Of a stretch of DNA of 58,954 nucleotides, positions 43,324 to 53,180 are shown one piece after another (positions within the stretch are counted from its first letter, which is position 1; every line of letters begins with the position of its first letter). The stretch is from positions 1 through 58,954 of the forward strand of contig WHUE01000014.1 of assembly GCA_009377375.1 (NCBI GenBank), given 5' to 3'. Source of the DNA: Alphaproteobacteria bacterium. Its GTDB lineage: Bacteria; Pseudomonadota; Alphaproteobacteria; MPNO01; UBA2964. Both the position numbers and the translations under genes were made by a program. The notes beneath the pieces were generated by a model. The model did no database searches and had not been told where the DNA came from. It saw only the letters and a program-made list of their open reading frames with translations.

Positions 43324-44346
43324 ATGACCATGACCGCTCCCGCCTTCCGGACCCGGCTGACCGCGTTGTTCGGGATCGAGCATCCGATCCTCTGCGGCGG
43401 TCTGATGTGGCTGGCGACGCACGACTATGTCGCCGCCGTGGTCAATGCCGGTGCGATGGGGTTCATCACCCCGCGCAGCTACGCCTCGCCGGAGGAATTC
43501 CGCGCCGGGCTGCGCCGCTGCGCGGAGCTGACCGCGGGAAAGCCCTTCGGGGTCAATCTCTACGTCTCCGCCCGGCCGGAGGCGAACGAGGCGCTTTCCG
43601 GCTTCCTCGACATCGCCATCGCGGAGGGCGTGCGCTTCGTGGAAACGGCGGGCTACAGCCCCGCCGCCTTCCTGCCCCGTATCCGCGACGCCGGGATCAC
43701 CGTCGTTCATAAATGCACCAGCGTCCGCCACGCGCTCAGCGCCGAGCGTGCCGGGGTCGACGCCGTCACCATCCTCGGCATGGAGGCCGGCGGCCATCCG
43801 GGGATGAGGCTCACCGGCGCGATGGTGCAGGGCGCGGAAGCGGCGGGGGCGCTCTCGATCCCCGTCGTGCTCGGCGGCGGCATGGGCACGGGGCGGCACC
43901 TGGTCGCGGCGCTGGCTCTGGGCTGCGAGGGCATGCTGATGGGCACGCGCATGGTGGTGTCGTCGGAAATATGGGCCCATGCCGCCTACAAGCAGCGGCT
44001 GATCGAGGCCGGGCATGACGACACCCGCGTGGTGATGGGCACGTTCAGGGACAATTACCGCGCGCTCGACAACGACACCGCCCGCGCCGTCGCCGCGCTG
44101 GAGGCCGAGGGCGTGAAGGATTTCGAACGCTACCGCCCGCTGGTGCAGGGCGCGAACACGCGCCGGGCTTATGAGACCGGCGATCCGGACGTCGGGCTGA
44201 TGTCGGTCGGCCAGTCCTGCACCTTCGCCGACGCGATCGAGCCGGCGGCGGCGATTATCGCGCGCATCGTCGCCGAGGCGGCGGACGCGCAGGCGCGGCT
44301 TGACCGGCTGCGCGCCGGCCGTCACATCAGGGCAGAACAGGGATAG
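43324..44346 (+). CDS. Nitronate monooxygenase-family flavoprotein
   Basis: A 340-residue FMN-binding TIM barrel. The start is ATG 43324, just before TRLTALFGIEHPILCGGLMW, the usual beginning of this family; the frame upstream runs through the palindromic repeat. Conserved pieces are GAMGFITPRSYASPEEFRA, HKCTSVRHALSAERAGVDAV, GMEAGGHPG and VVLGGGMGTGRHLVAALALG. Members oxidise nitronates or act as 2-nitropropane dioxygenase-like or enoyl-reductase-like enzymes. In this setting a detoxifying or reductase role is possible. It is 11 bp before the dehydrogenase gene. Confidence 0.85.
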   Translation: MTMTAPAFRTRLTALFGIEHPILCGGLMWLATHDYVAAVVNAGAMGFITPRSYASPEEFRAGLRRCAELTAGKPFGVNLYVSARPEANEALSGFLDIAIAEGVRFVETAGYSPAAFLPRIRDAGITVVHKCTSVRHALSAERAGVDAVTILGMEAGGHPGMRLTGAMVQGAEAAGALSIPVVLGGGMGTGRHLVAALALGCEGMLMGTRMVVSSEIWAHAAYKQRLIEAGHDDTRVVMGTFRDNYRALDNDTARAVAALEAEGVKDFERYRPLVQGANTRRAYETGDPDVGLMSVGQSCTFADAIEPAAAIIARIVAEAADAQARLDRLRAGRHIRAEQG

Positions 44347-44357
44347 AGGCAGGCCGC

Positions 44358-45884
44358 ATGGCAAAGGACCCGAGCAACCCCGGCTTCACCGTCGGCATCG
44401 TCGGCGCCGGCACGATGGGGCGCGGCATCGCCCAGATCATGGCGATGGGCGGCATGCGGGTGAAGCTGTACGACGCGCAGGCGGGCGTAGCCGAGGAGGG
44501 CCGGTCCTTCGCGGAGCGCATGATCCTGCGCGCCGCCGAGAAGGGCGCGATCACCGACGTCGAGGCGAAATCCCACATCGCCGACCTCGCCGTCGCCGGC
44601 GACTTGCAGGAGTTCGCCGATGCCGACCTGATCGTCGAGGCCATCGTCGAGGATCTGGAGATCAAGCAGAAGGTCTTCGCCGCGCTGGAAGCCATCGTCG
44701 CCCCGGAATGCATCCTCGCCACCAACACCTCGTCGCTGTCGGTCACCGCCATCGCGGCGGCGGCGTCCAGCCCGGAACGTTTCGCCGGCTACCATTTCTT
44801 CAATCCCGTCCCGCTGCTCAGGGTGGTGGAGGTGGTGGAAGGGCTGCGCACCGCGCGCTGGGTGACGGAGGCGCTGGCCAAGGTGGCGCGCCGCGCCGGG
44901 CACGAGCCTGTGCGCACGAAGGACACGCCGGGCTTCCTGGTCAACCATGCCGGGCGCGGGCTCTACACCGAGGGGCTGCGCATCGTCGCCGAGGGCGTCG
45001 CCGATTTCGCCGGGGTGGACGACCTGCTGCGCGAGGGCGGGCCCGGCTTCCGCATGGGGCCGTTCGAGCTGATGGACGTCACCGGGCTGGACGTCAGCCA
45101 CGTGGTGATGGAATCGATCTACCACCAGTTCTACGAGGAGCCCCGCTTCCGTCCGCAGCCGCTGACCCGCCAGCGCATGATCGGCGGGGTGCTGGGCCGC
45201 AAGTCCGGCGGCGGGTTCTACCAATACGCGGACGGCAGGAAGGTCGAGGCGAAGCCGGCGAAGCTCGCCGTCGACATCCCCGACAGCGTCTGGATCGGCG
45301 ATCCGGGCACGACGGAGGGCCGGGCGCTGGCCGCCGCGCTCGCCGGCGCGGTGGAGATCGAGACCGGGTCGAAGCCGTCGGCCTCCGCGATCTGCCTGTT
45401 CGCGCCGCTGGGCCGCGACGCCACGAGCTGCGCCGTCGCGGCGGGGGTGGAGGCCGAGCGCGCCTTCGCCGTCGATGCCCTGTTCGGGCTCGACGGCCGC
45501 AGGGCGCTGATGACCACGCCGGTCTCCGACCCGGACCTGCGCGACCAGGTCCATGCGCTGCTGGCGAAGGACGGCCACGCTGTCACCGTGCTGCATGACA
45601 GCGCCGGGTTCGTGAACCAGCGCGTGGTCGCTACCATCGTCAACATCGCCTGCGACATCGCCCAGGCCCGCATCGCCGTGCCGGAGGACATCGACAAGGC
45701 GGTCCGGCTCGGCCTCGCCTATCCGCAGGGTCCGCTGGCGATGGGCGACAAATGGGGCGCGCGCCGCATCCTCGCCGTGTTGGACGCCATGCAGGCGTTC
45801 TACGGCGATCCCCGCTACCGCCCCAGCCCGTGGCTGCGCCGCCGGGCGATGCTCGGCGTGTCGCTGCTGACGGCGGAAGGGTAG
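44358..45884 (+). CDS. 3-hydroxyacyl-CoA dehydrogenase (PaaH-like)
   Basis: A 508-residue NAD-dependent dehydrogenase. The N-terminal Rossmann domain has VGIVGAGTMGRGIAQIMAMG, followed by the catalytic His region FAGYHFFNPVPLLRVVEVVE and KDTPGFLVNHAGRGLYTEGL. Two C-terminal 3-hydroxyacyl-CoA dehydrogenase domains are present (the second with DSAGFVNQRVVATIVNIACD), as in PaaH/PaaC-type enzymes of about 500 residues. It oxidises a 3-hydroxyacyl-CoA to the 3-oxo form. AGAGG precedes the ATG. It likely works with the enoyl-CoA hydratase two genes upstream. Confidence 0.92.
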   Translation: MAKDPSNPGFTVGIVGAGTMGRGIAQIMAMGGMRVKLYDAQAGVAEEGRSFAERMILRAAEKGAITDVEAKSHIADLAVAGDLQEFADADLIVEAIVEDLEIKQKVFAALEAIVAPECILATNTSSLSVTAIAAAASSPERFAGYHFFNPVPLLRVVEVVEGLRTARWVTEALAKVARRAGHEPVRTKDTPGFLVNHAGRGLYTEGLRIVAEGVADFAGVDDLLREGGPGFRMGPFELMDVTGLDVSHVVMESIYHQFYEEPRFRPQPLTRQRMIGGVLGRKSGGGFYQYADGRKVEAKPAKLAVDIPDSVWIGDPGTTEGRALAAALAGAVEIETGSKPSASAICLFAPLGRDATSCAVAAGVEAERAFAVDALFGLDGRRALMTTPVSDPDLRDQVHALLAKDGHAVTVLHDSAGFVNQRVVATIVNIACDIAQARIAVPEDIDKAVRLGLAYPQGPLAMGDKWGARRILAVLDAMQAFYGDPRYRPSPWLRRRAMLGVSLLTAEG

Positions 45885-45912
45885 GATCGACGCGCGGGGC
45901 CGGGTGGGGATC

Positions 45913-46566
45913 ATGGAATTCGGAATACCTGTTACGCCGGATATCTTTCTCGGCTTCGCCACGCCGGTGATGGTGCGGGCGATCCCGAACCACGCGGCCG
46001 TGACCGCGGCGCTGCGGGCGGAAATCCTGGCGATGGCGGAGCGCGATCCCGGCGTCACCGTCTCCAACCGCGGCGGCTGGCAGTCGCGGCCCGATTTCTG
46101 GAGCTGGGACAGCGACGCGGTCGAGGCCTGGCGCGGCTGGGTGCATGGCTGCGTGCTGCGCATGGCGGCGCTGCCCGCGGGCGAAACCGAGCTGTCCCGC
46201 GTGGACGTGGAGTACGAGGTCGTCGCCTGGGCCAATATCAACCGGACCGGCGCCTATAACGATGCCCATATCCATGCCAATAACGACTGGGCCGTCGTCT
46301 GCTACGTCGAGGTGGGCGAGAAGGAGCCCGGCTGGGACCGCAACGGCATGATCGAGCTGCACGATCCGCGCACGCTGTCGCGCAGCTCCGACCTCGCCGC
46401 CTACGGCTTCGCCCGGTCCTTCCTGCTCGACCCCCAGCCCGGCCAGATGCTGATGTTCCCGGCCTGGATGGAGCATTCCGTCCACCCGTTCTACGGGTCG
46501 GGCACGCGCATTTCCATCGCCTGCAACGTCCGCATCACCGGCGGCCGGCATTCCGGCCGGGTTTAG
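45913..46566 (+). CDS. 2OG-Fe(II) oxygenase superfamily protein (TIGR02466-like)
   Basis: A 217-residue double-stranded beta-helix protein. The metal site appears in AHIHANNDWAVVCYVE and the distal His in FPAWMEHSVHPF; the following GSGTRISIACNV holds the Arg that would bind 2-oxoglutarate. This matches the uncharacterised TIGR02466 group. ATG 45913 is preferred over GTG 45904 because GGTGGGG lies immediately upstream of it. Its TAG overlaps the stop of the convergent acetyltransferase gene in TTAG. Substrate unknown. Confidence 0.8.
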   Translation: MEFGIPVTPDIFLGFATPVMVRAIPNHAAVTAALRAEILAMAERDPGVTVSNRGGWQSRPDFWSWDSDAVEAWRGWVHGCVLRMAALPAGETELSRVDVEYEVVAWANINRTGAYNDAHIHANNDWAVVCYVEVGEKEPGWDRNGMIELHDPRTLSRSSDLAAYGFARSFLLDPQPGQMLMFPAWMEHSVHPFYGSGTRISIACNVRITGGRHSGRV

Positions 46567-47099
46567 GCCACCTGCAGTATCGGCGTTGCGCCCGGCACGG
46601 CGTCCATAGCGCCGCTGGCGGAAACGGGGCCGCTTGCATCCCGCAGGGCGCCCGGCGCCAGCTCCAGGCCGAGGAAGCGCGCGCGCTCCACCGGGCCGGG
46701 CATGACGAGGTGCTGCGCCAGCTCCTGGCGGAAGCCGAAGCGCCCGTAATAGGGGGCGTCGCCGACCAGGAGGGCGGCGTCATGGCCGAGGCGCTTCGCC
46801 TCCGCCAGCCCGTGACGCATCAGCAGGGCGCCCAGCCCCTCGTTCTGCCATTCCGGCGCCACCGCGATCGGCCCGAGCAGCAGGGCCGGACCCGCCGATC
46901 CGGCCGCGATGTGCCAGAACCGCAGCGTGCCGACCAACGTGCCCTCGTCGAGCAGCGAGAAGGCGAGCCCCGCCGCCGGAATGCGGCCGCGCCTCAGCGT
47001 CTCGCAGGTCTTGCGATGCCGGCCGGGGCCGAAGCAGCGGTCGAGCAGCGCCTCCCGCTCCGGGACATGGGCCTGCGACTCAGGCAGCAGCCGCAGCAT
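46563..47099 (-). CDS. GNAT-family N-acetyltransferase
   Basis: A 178-residue acetyltransferase. The acetyl-CoA binding motif A is LGPIAVAPEWQNEGLGALLM, with the pyrophosphate-binding Q-x-x-G-x-G/A pattern, followed by AALLVGDAPYYGRFGF. This is the YhbS-like layout. ATG 47099 overlaps the end of the decarboxylase gene by 20 bp on the same strand, so the two are probably one transcript; a longer frame to 47162 lies fully inside that gene. Acceptor unknown, perhaps a polyamine given the neighbour. Confidence 0.82.
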   Translation of the reverse strand: MLRLLPESQAHVPEREALLDRCFGPGRHRKTCETLRRGRIPAAGLAFSLLDEGTLVGTLRFWHIAAGSAGPALLLGPIAVAPEWQNEGLGALLMRHGLAEAKRLGHDAALLVGDAPYYGRFGFRQELAQHLVMPGPVERARFLGLELAPGALRDASGPVSASGAMDAVPGATPILQVA

Positions 47100-48243
47100 C
47101 GTCCCCGCCTCCCACGATATAGGTCGGCAGCGGCGCGAAGCCGTTGAAGCCCACCGAGGCATAGGTCGAGGTATAGGCGCCTGTCGCCTCGATCAGCAGC
47201 TCGTCGCCGATCCGCAGCGACAGCGGCAGGGGATAGGGCGTCTTCTCGTAGAGCACGTCGGCCGAGTCGCAGGTCGGGCCGGCAATGATGCAGGGCGCGG
47301 TTTCCGAGCCGTCGCAGGGCGTGCGGATCGGATAGCGGATGGACTCGTCCATGGTCTCGGCCAGCCCGCCGAACTTGCCGATGTCGAGATAGACCCAGCG
47401 CATGGGGTCGTCCTCGGACTTGCGCGAGATCAGCACGACCTCGGTCTTGATGACGCCGGCATCGCCGACCATGCCGCGGCCCGGCTCGATGATGGTGGCG
47501 GGCAGCCGGTTGCCGAAATGCCGGTTCAGCGCGCTCTGGATCGCCTCGGCATAGGCCAGGGTGGCGGGCACGTCCCGGAGGTAGCGGGTCGGAAAACCGC
47601 CGCCGAGGTTCAGCATCGACAGGTTGATGTTCTTTTCGCCCAGCGCGAGGAAGACCTTTCTTGCGTCGCCGACCGCCCTGTCCCAGGCCATCAGGTCGCA
47701 TTGCTGCGATCCGACATGGAAGGACAGGCCGCAGGCGTCCAGCCCGAGACCGTGGGCATGCTCCAGCACCTTGACCGCAAGCTCGGTATGGCAGCCGAAC
47801 TTGCGCGACAGCGGCCATTCGGCGCCTTCGCCGTCGGTGAGCACGCGGCAGAAGACGCGGGCGCCCGGCGCCTGGCGGGCGATCTTCTCCACCTCGTCGA
47901 CGCAGTCGACGGCGAACAGGCGGACGCCGAGGGCGTGGGCCCGGGCGACGTCGCGTTCCTTCTTGATCGTGTTGCCGTAGGAAATCCGGTCCGGGCTGGC
48001 GCCGGCCGCCAGCGCCATCTCGATCTCGGCCACCGAGGCGGTGTCGAAGCTGGAATTCAGCGAGGCCAGCAGCTCCAGAATCTCCGGCGCCGGGTTCGCC
48101 TTGACGGCGTAGTAGATCCCGGTCGCGGGAAAGGCTTCCGCGAGATGCTGGAAGTTCCGCCGGACAACGTCGAGGTCGACGACGAGGCAAGGCCCGTCCG
48201 GTCGTTCGGCGGCGAGAAAGTCGAGAATACGCTGGCTGGTCAC
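47080..48243 (-). CDS. Type III PLP-dependent ornithine/lysine/arginine decarboxylase
   Basis: A 387-residue alanine-racemase-fold decarboxylase. The PLP lysine is Lys48 in YYAVKANP. Further signatures are SFDTASVAEIEMALAAG, LSFHVGSQQCD, LNLGGGFPTRYLRDVP, IIEPGRGMVGDAG and the active-site Cys in GPTCDSADVLY. These fit eukaryotic-type ornithine decarboxylases of alphaproteobacteria, which make putrescine; diaminopimelate decarboxylase is less likely from the GPTCDSADV block. It is preceded by a 582-bp gap that could hold a long leader. Confidence 0.9.
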   Translation of the reverse strand: MTSQRILDFLAAERPDGPCLVVDLDVVRRNFQHLAEAFPATGIYYAVKANPAPEILELLASLNSSFDTASVAEIEMALAAGASPDRISYGNTIKKERDVARAHALGVRLFAVDCVDEVEKIARQAPGARVFCRVLTDGEGAEWPLSRKFGCHTELAVKVLEHAHGLGLDACGLSFHVGSQQCDLMAWDRAVGDARKVFLALGEKNINLSMLNLGGGFPTRYLRDVPATLAYAEAIQSALNRHFGNRLPATIIEPGRGMVGDAGVIKTEVVLISRKSEDDPMRWVYLDIGKFGGLAETMDESIRYPIRTPCDGSETAPCIIAGPTCDSADVLYEKTPYPLPLSLRIGDELLIEATGAYTSTYASVGFNGFAPLPTYIVGGGDDAAAAA

Positions 48244-48825
48244 GCACCTGTCTCCATACAGAAATCGGCAAGGCCGGTTCCGGTCGGGCGGAAGTGCGCG
48301 ATGGAGACGCCAGCTCCCGCTCGGGGCCGATACCCGGCGTTACCGGATGCACCGCATAGCGCGGGAACCCGGTGGTTCTGCCTTCTGTTTGGAACGGAGG
48401 CCGTTCCGCACGTGGGGCAATGAAGGTGTGCCTCTTTAGCGTCGCCGGTCTTTGGACAACCGGACTGAGACCAAAAAAGCCCGCACCGTCGTTGCTTTTA
48501 GACGCCGATCCCTGCTGGGGATGTCTGCGTGGCGTCCACGGGCACGTGCGAATTTAGGGCGGCCGGTATGTAGGCCCTCTGCGGATAAAACGCAAGAAGA
48601 ATCTATGGTTAGCCGAAGGTTAACGGAAAGGCGCCCGGTCGCAGGAATGCTGTCCGGATTTCCGCGTTCCCCGGTCCCGGCTCGGCGCCGATTCGCGCTA
48701 GGATGGCACTCCTGTCCCGGCCGGCGGGTGCGCGCGACGAAGCGGTTTGACTCTCCGCCGGGCGCTGCCTAAAACAGGCGCCGCCGGCCGTTGACGATCC
48801 CGCTGAGTCGAGGAGGTTTCCGCCG
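48244..48825. other. 582-bp intergenic region between the decarboxylase and transketolase genes
   Basis: The divergent genes on each side leave room for two promoters. The minus-strand half (48244-48600) would be a leader of more than 300 nt for the decarboxylase; it includes a TTGCGT-N17-TACATA promoter-like pair near 48580 and several GC-rich inverted repeats, with a T6 run (minus strand) near 48475. Polyamine-gene leader RNAs are known in alphaproteobacteria, but no family could be matched here. The plus-strand half holds the transketolase promoter listed separately. Confidence 0.4.
48747..48775 (+). promoter_or_regulatory. Candidate sigma70 promoter for the tkt-gap-pgk genes
   Basis: TTGACT (48747-48752) and TAAAAC (48770-48775) are separated by exactly 17 bp, matching 5/6 and 4/6 of consensus. 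The predicted start is near 48782, giving a leader of about 44 nt that contains GAGGAGG before the transketolase ATG. Confidence 0.6.
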
Positions 48826-50859
48826 ATGGCCCCAGACGACCGGTCCGCCGCCAGCTTCGAGTCCGCATTGTCCTCCGTCAGCGCCGTCGAACACCGCGAT
48901 CTTGCCAACGCCATCCGCGCGCTGGCGATGGATGCCGTCGAGGCCGCCAATTCCGGCCATCCCGGCATGCCGATGGGCGCCGCCGACATGGCGACCGTGC
49001 TGTTCGGCCGCTTCCTGAAATTCGATCCGATGGACCCCGGCTGGGCCGACCGCGACCGCTTCGTGCTGTCCGCCGGGCACGGCTCGATGCTGCTCTATGC
49101 GCTCCTGCACCTCACCGGTTACGAGGACATGACGCTGGAGGAGCTGAAGAATTTCCGCCAGCTCGGCAGCATCACCGCGGGTCATCCGGAATACGGCCAC
49201 GCCGCCGGCATCGAGACGACGACCGGGCCGCTGGGCCAGGGCATCGCCACGGCGGTCGGCATGGCGCTGGCGGAACGCATGATGGCCGCCCGCTTCGGCG
49301 GCGACGTGGTGGATCACTACACCTGGGTCATCGCTGGCGACGGCGACCTGATGGAAGGCATCAGCCACGAGGCGGGCTCGCTGGCCGGCCATCTGCGGCT
49401 TTCCCGCCTGATCGTGCTGTATGACGACAACAACATCTCCATCGACGGCGGCACCGATCTGGCGCTGTCTGACGACGCCTGTGCCCGGTTCGATTCCTAT
49501 GGCTGGCACACCGCGCGGGTGGACGGGCACGATCCGGACGCCATCGCCGCCGCCGTCGAGGACGCGCGCAAGGACGGACGCCCGTCGCTGATCGCCTGCC
49601 GCACCACCATAGCCTACGGCGCGCCGACCAAGGCCGGCACCGCCGCCGCGCACGGTGCGCCGCTGGGCAAGGACGAGATCGCAGGTGCGCGCGCCGCCCT
49701 GGGGTGGTCCTACGGCGCGTTCGAGATTCCGGGCGCGGTTCTGTCCGCCTGGCGCGAGATCGGCGCGCGCGGCGCGGCGGCGAACGCCGCCTGGCAGGGC
49801 CGGGTGGCGAAGATGGATGCCGCCGCCCGCGCCGAATTCGAGCGCACGCTGGCGGGCCGGCTGCCGCAAGGCTGGCAGGATGCGATCGATGCCGCCAAGC
49901 GCGGCTTCACGGTGGAGGCGAAGACGCTGGCGACGCGCCAGTCCTCCGGCGCGGTGCTGGAGGGGCTGACCGCGGCGGTGCCGGAGCTGGCCGGCGGCTC
50001 GGCGGATCTGACGGGCTCGGTGAATACCCGCACCAGGGCGCACCGGCCGGTCCGGGCGCAGGATTTCAGCGGCGGCTACATCCATTACGGCGTGCGCGAG
50101 CACGGCATGGCCGCGGCCATGAACGGGATGGCGTTGCACGGCGGGCTGATCCCCTATTCCGGCACGTTCCTGATCTTTTCCGACTACATGCGCCCGGCGA
50201 TCCGCCTCGCGGCGCTGATGAAGCAGCGCGTGATCCACGTCGCAACCCACGATTCCATCGGGCTGGGCGAGGACGGGCCGACGCATCAGCCGGTGGAGCA
50301 GCTCGCCTCCCTGCGCGCGATGCCCAATCTCAACGTCTTCCGCCCTGCCGATGCGGTGGAGGTCGCCGAATGCTGGGCGCTGGCGCTGGAATCGGAGTAC
50401 ACGCCGTCGGTGATGGCGCTGACCCGCCAGGGCCTGCCTCTGCTGCGCACGACCCACACGGACGAGAACCTCTGCGCCAAAGGCGGCTACGTGCTGGCCG
50501 AGGCGGACGGCGAAAGGAAGGTGACGCTGCTCGCCACCGGCTCGGAGGTCTCCATCGCGATGGCGGCGCGCGACGCGCTTCGGGCCGACGGCATCGGCGC
50601 GGCGGTGGTGTCCATGCCGTGCTGGTCGCGTTTCGACGCCCAGCCGGCGGACTATCGCGAGTCCGTGCTCAAAAAGAACACAGTTCGAATCGCCGTCGAA
50701 GCGGGTGTAAGGCTCGGCTGGGATCGCTATATAGGTCCGGATGGCGGATTCGTCGGCATGACCGGGTTCGGCGCATCGGCCCCGGCGGCGGCGCTTTACG
50801 CGCATTTCGGCATCACGGCCGAGGCCGTGGCGGCGGAAGCGCGGATGCGCCTCGACTGA
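48826..50859 (+). CDS. tkt: Transketolase
   Basis: A 677-residue thiamine-diphosphate enzyme of the pentose phosphate/Calvin pathways. Signatures are [20 protein letters not shown] (N-terminal), the ThDP motif [20 protein letters not shown] followed by DDNNISIDG, the catalytic Glu region [20 protein letters not shown] and [20 protein letters not shown]. Length and order of Pyr and PP domains are normal. GAGGAGG is 9 bp before the ATG. It transfers two-carbon units between sugar phosphates and heads the tkt-gap-pgk cluster common in alphaproteobacteria. Confidence 0.96.
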   Translation: MAPDDRSAASFESALSSVSAVEHRDLANAIRALAMDAVEAANSGHPGMPMGAADMATVLFGRFLKFDPMDPGWADRDRFVLSAGHGSMLLYALLHLTGYEDMTLEELKNFRQLGSITAGHPEYGHAAGIETTTGPLGQGIATAVGMALAERMMAARFGGDVVDHYTWVIAGDGDLMEGISHEAGSLAGHLRLSRLIVLYDDNNISIDGGTDLALSDDACARFDSYGWHTARVDGHDPDAIAAAVEDARKDGRPSLIACRTTIAYGAPTKAGTAAAHGAPLGKDEIAGARAALGWSYGAFEIPGAVLSAWREIGARGAAANAAWQGRVAKMDAAARAEFERTLAGRLPQGWQDAIDAAKRGFTVEAKTLATRQSSGAVLEGLTAAVPELAGGSADLTGSVNTRTRAHRPVRAQDFSGGYIHYGVREHGMAAAMNGMALHGGLIPYSGTFLIFSDYMRPAIRLAALMKQRVIHVATHDSIGLGEDGPTHQPVEQLASLRAMPNLNVFRPADAVEVAECWALALESEYTPSVMALTRQGLPLLRTTHTDENLCAKGGYVLAEADGERKVTLLATGSEVSIAMAARDALRADGIGAAVVSMPCWSRFDAQPADYRESVLKKNTVRIAVEAGVRLGWDRYIGPDGGFVGMTGFGASAPAAALYAHFGITAEAVAAEARMRLD

Positions 50860-50920
50860 TTCGGTATCCGGCACGGTCTCCGAGGGGCGGCCGGGCCGGA
50901 CGACAACAACGGAGGGTACT

Positions 50921-51931
50921 ATGGCGGCTCGGGTAGCCATCAACGGGTTCGGCCGTATCGGACGGCTGGTGCTGCGCGCGGCGTGCGAGGCCAAGCGCAA
51001 GGATCTGGAATTCGTGGCCATCAACGATCTGGGCTCGGTCGAGGACAGCGCCCACCTGCTGCGCTACGACACCGCGCACGGTCCGTTCCCCGGCACGGTG
51101 AAGGTCACCAAGAGCGGCATCAACCCCGGCATCGGCAACATCAAGGTGTTCGCCGAGCGCGATCCCTCCAAGCTGCCCTGGGGCGAGCTCGGCATCGACG
51201 TCGTGCTGGAATGCACCGGCATCTTCACCAGCCGCGAGCACGCCTCGAAGCATCTCGCGGCCGGCGCGAAGAAGGTGCTGATCTCCGCCCCCGCCACCGG
51301 CGAGGACCTGACCGTCGTCTATGGCGTCAACGACAACAAGCTGCGCAAGAACCACACGGTGGTCTCCAACGCGTCCTGCACCACCAACTGCCTCGGCCCG
51401 GTCGCCCATGTGCTTCACGAAGCCATCGGCATCCAGCAGGGCTACATGACTACCATCCACTCCTATACCGGCGACCAGCAGCTGGTGGACACGCTGCACA
51501 AGGACCGCCGGCGCGCGCGCGCCGCTGCGCAGTCGATGATCCCGACCTCCACCGGGGCCGCCAAGGCGGTCGGGCTGGTGCTGCCGGAGCTCAACGGCAA
51601 GCTCGACGGCACCTCGATCCGCGTGCCGACGCTGAACGTCTCGATCATCGATCTGAACTTCACCGCCAGGCGCAAGACCACGGTGGACGAGATCAACGAG
51701 GCCATCGTAACGGCGGCCAAGGGCAACCGGCTCAAGGGCATCCTGACCACCAACGACGAGCCGCTGGTCTCCAGCGACTTCAACCACAACCCCGCCAGCT
51801 CGATCTTCGACCTGACCCAGACCCAGGTGATCGAGGGCAAGCTGTGTCGCGTGGCGAGCTGGTATGACAACGAGTGGGGCTTCTCCAACCGAATGCTCGA
51901 CACTGCCGCCGCGATGGGCAAGCTCGGCTGA
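50921..51931 (+). CDS. gap: Glyceraldehyde-3-phosphate dehydrogenase (type I)
   Basis: A 336-residue NAD(P)-dependent enzyme of glycolysis/gluconeogenesis. The N-terminus [17 protein letters not shown] binds the cofactor; the catalytic Cys is in [15 protein letters not shown], with His in the downstream HSYTGDQ region, and [15 protein letters not shown] near the C-terminus. The AINDLGS stretch provides the acidic residue expected to favour NAD. GGAGGG precedes the ATG. It lies 61 bp after tkt and 22 bp before pgk. Confidence 0.97.
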   Translation: MAARVAINGFGRIGRLVLRAACEAKRKDLEFVAINDLGSVEDSAHLLRYDTAHGPFPGTVKVTKSGINPGIGNIKVFAERDPSKLPWGELGIDVVLECTGIFTSREHASKHLAAGAKKVLISAPATGEDLTVVYGVNDNKLRKNHTVVSNASCTTNCLGPVAHVLHEAIGIQQGYMTTIHSYTGDQQLVDTLHKDRRRARAAAQSMIPTSTGAAKAVGLVLPELNGKLDGTSIRVPTLNVSIIDLNFTARRKTTVDEINEAIVTAAKGNRLKGILTTNDEPLVSSDFNHNPASSIFDLTQTQVIEGKLCRVASWYDNEWGFSNRMLDTAAAMGKLG

Positions 51932-51953
51932 TCGCGCCCGCGCGTCCGCGACC

Positions 51954-53180
51954 ATGGCCGGTTTCCACACGCTCGACACGCTGCCGGCGCTGAAGGCGGG
52001 CCGGAAGGGGCTGCGCGTCCTGCTGCGCGGCGATCTCAACGTGCCGGTGCGCGACGGGCGCGTGACCGATGCGACCCGGCTCGAACGCCTCGCGCCGACA
52101 ATCCACGAGCTCGCCCATTCCGGCCACCGTGTGGTGGTGATGAGCCATTTCGGCCGGCCCAAGGGCAAGCCTGTGCCGGAGATGTCGCTGAAACCGCTCG
52201 CCGGCCCGCTATCGAAGGCGCTCGGCGGGCGCGATGTCACCTTCATACCGCATTTCGCCGGCGCGGAAGCGGAATCCGCCATCGCGGTCCTGCCCGAGGG
52301 CGGCGTCGCGCTGCTGGAAAACCTGCGCTTCGACCCGGGCGAGGAAGCCAACGATCCGGCCTTCGTCGCCGCGCTGGCGAAGCTCGGCGACGTCTACGTC
52401 AACGACGCGTTCTCCGCCGCCCACCGCGCGCACGCCTCGACCGAGGGTCTGGCGCACAGGATGCCGTCCTGCGCCGGCCGCCTGATGCAGGCGGAGCTGG
52501 AGGCCCTCGACGCCGCCCTGGGCAGCCCTGCGCGCCCCGTTCTGGCCATCGTCGGCGGCGCCAAGGTCTCGACCAAGCTGGACCTGCTCAACAACCTCGT
52601 CGGCCGGGTCGATGCGCTGGTGATCGGCGGCGCGATGGCGAACACCTTCCTCGCCGCGCTGGGCACCGATGTCGGCGCGTCGCTGTGCGAGCACGACCTT
52701 GCGGCCACCGCCCGCACCGTGATGGCCACGGCCGACGAGAAGGGCTGCGACATCGTGCTGCCCTCCGACGTGGTGGTGGCGGAAAAATTCGAGGAGGGCG
52801 CGGACTCCCGCGTCGTGCGCATTGCCGGCGTGCCGAGGGGGCAGATGATCCTCGATGTCGGTCCCGGCTCGGCGCAGGCGCTCTGCGACCGGCTCGGAAC
52901 GTGCAGGACGCTGCTGTGGAACGGCCCGCTCGGCGCGTTCGAGGTGAAGCCGTTCGACGCCGGCACCAACGCCGTCGCGCGGGAAGCCGCGAGGCTGACG
53001 AAGGCCGGCACGCTGCTTTCCGTGGCTGGCGGCGGCGACACCGTCTCGGCGCTCGCCAATGCGGGGGTGCAGGACGATTTCTCCTACGTCTCCACCGCCG
53101 GCGGGGCCTTCCTCGAATGGCTGGAGGGCAAGCCCCTGCCCGGCGTCGCGGCGCTGGAAGCCGTCGGGAAGAAAGCCTAG
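51954..53180 (+). CDS. pgk: Phosphoglycerate kinase
   Basis: A 408-residue monomeric kinase exchanging phosphate between 1,3-bisphosphoglycerate and ADP. Motifs are [45 protein letters not shown] (3-phosphoglycerate side), [30 protein letters not shown] and the nucleotide loop [15 protein letters not shown] 51954 fits the family N-terminus; the frame extends upstream into gap and is ignored. Its TAG shares CTAG (53177-53180) with the stop of the convergent gene. Confidence 0.97.
   Translation: MAGFHTLDTLPALKAGRKGLRVLLRGDLNVPVRDGRVTDATRLERLAPTIHELAHSGHRVVVMSHFGRPKGKPVPEMSLKPLAGPLSKALGGRDVTFIPHFAGAEAESAIAVLPEGGVALLENLRFDPGEEANDPAFVAALAKLGDVYVNDAFSAAHRAHASTEGLAHRMPSCAGRLMQAELEALDAALGSPARPVLAIVGGAKVSTKLDLLNNLVGRVDALVIGGAMANTFLAALGTDVGASLCEHDLAATARTVMATADEKGCDIVLPSDVVVAEKFEEGADSRVVRIAGVPRGQMILDVGPGSAQALCDRLGTCRTLLWNGPLGAFEVKPFDAGTNAVAREAARLTKAGTLLSVAGGGDTVSALANAGVQDDFSYVSTAGGAFLEWLEGKPLPGVAALEAVGKKA

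Noticed and set aside
48372..48557. 61-codon frame upstream of transketolase
   Set aside because: No ribosome site or family features; lies in a probable regulatory region.
48244..48600. Known polyamine-gene riboswitch or leader element upstream of the decarboxylase
   Set aside because: The consensus could not be matched by eye, so no named RNA is claimed; kept only as an open question.
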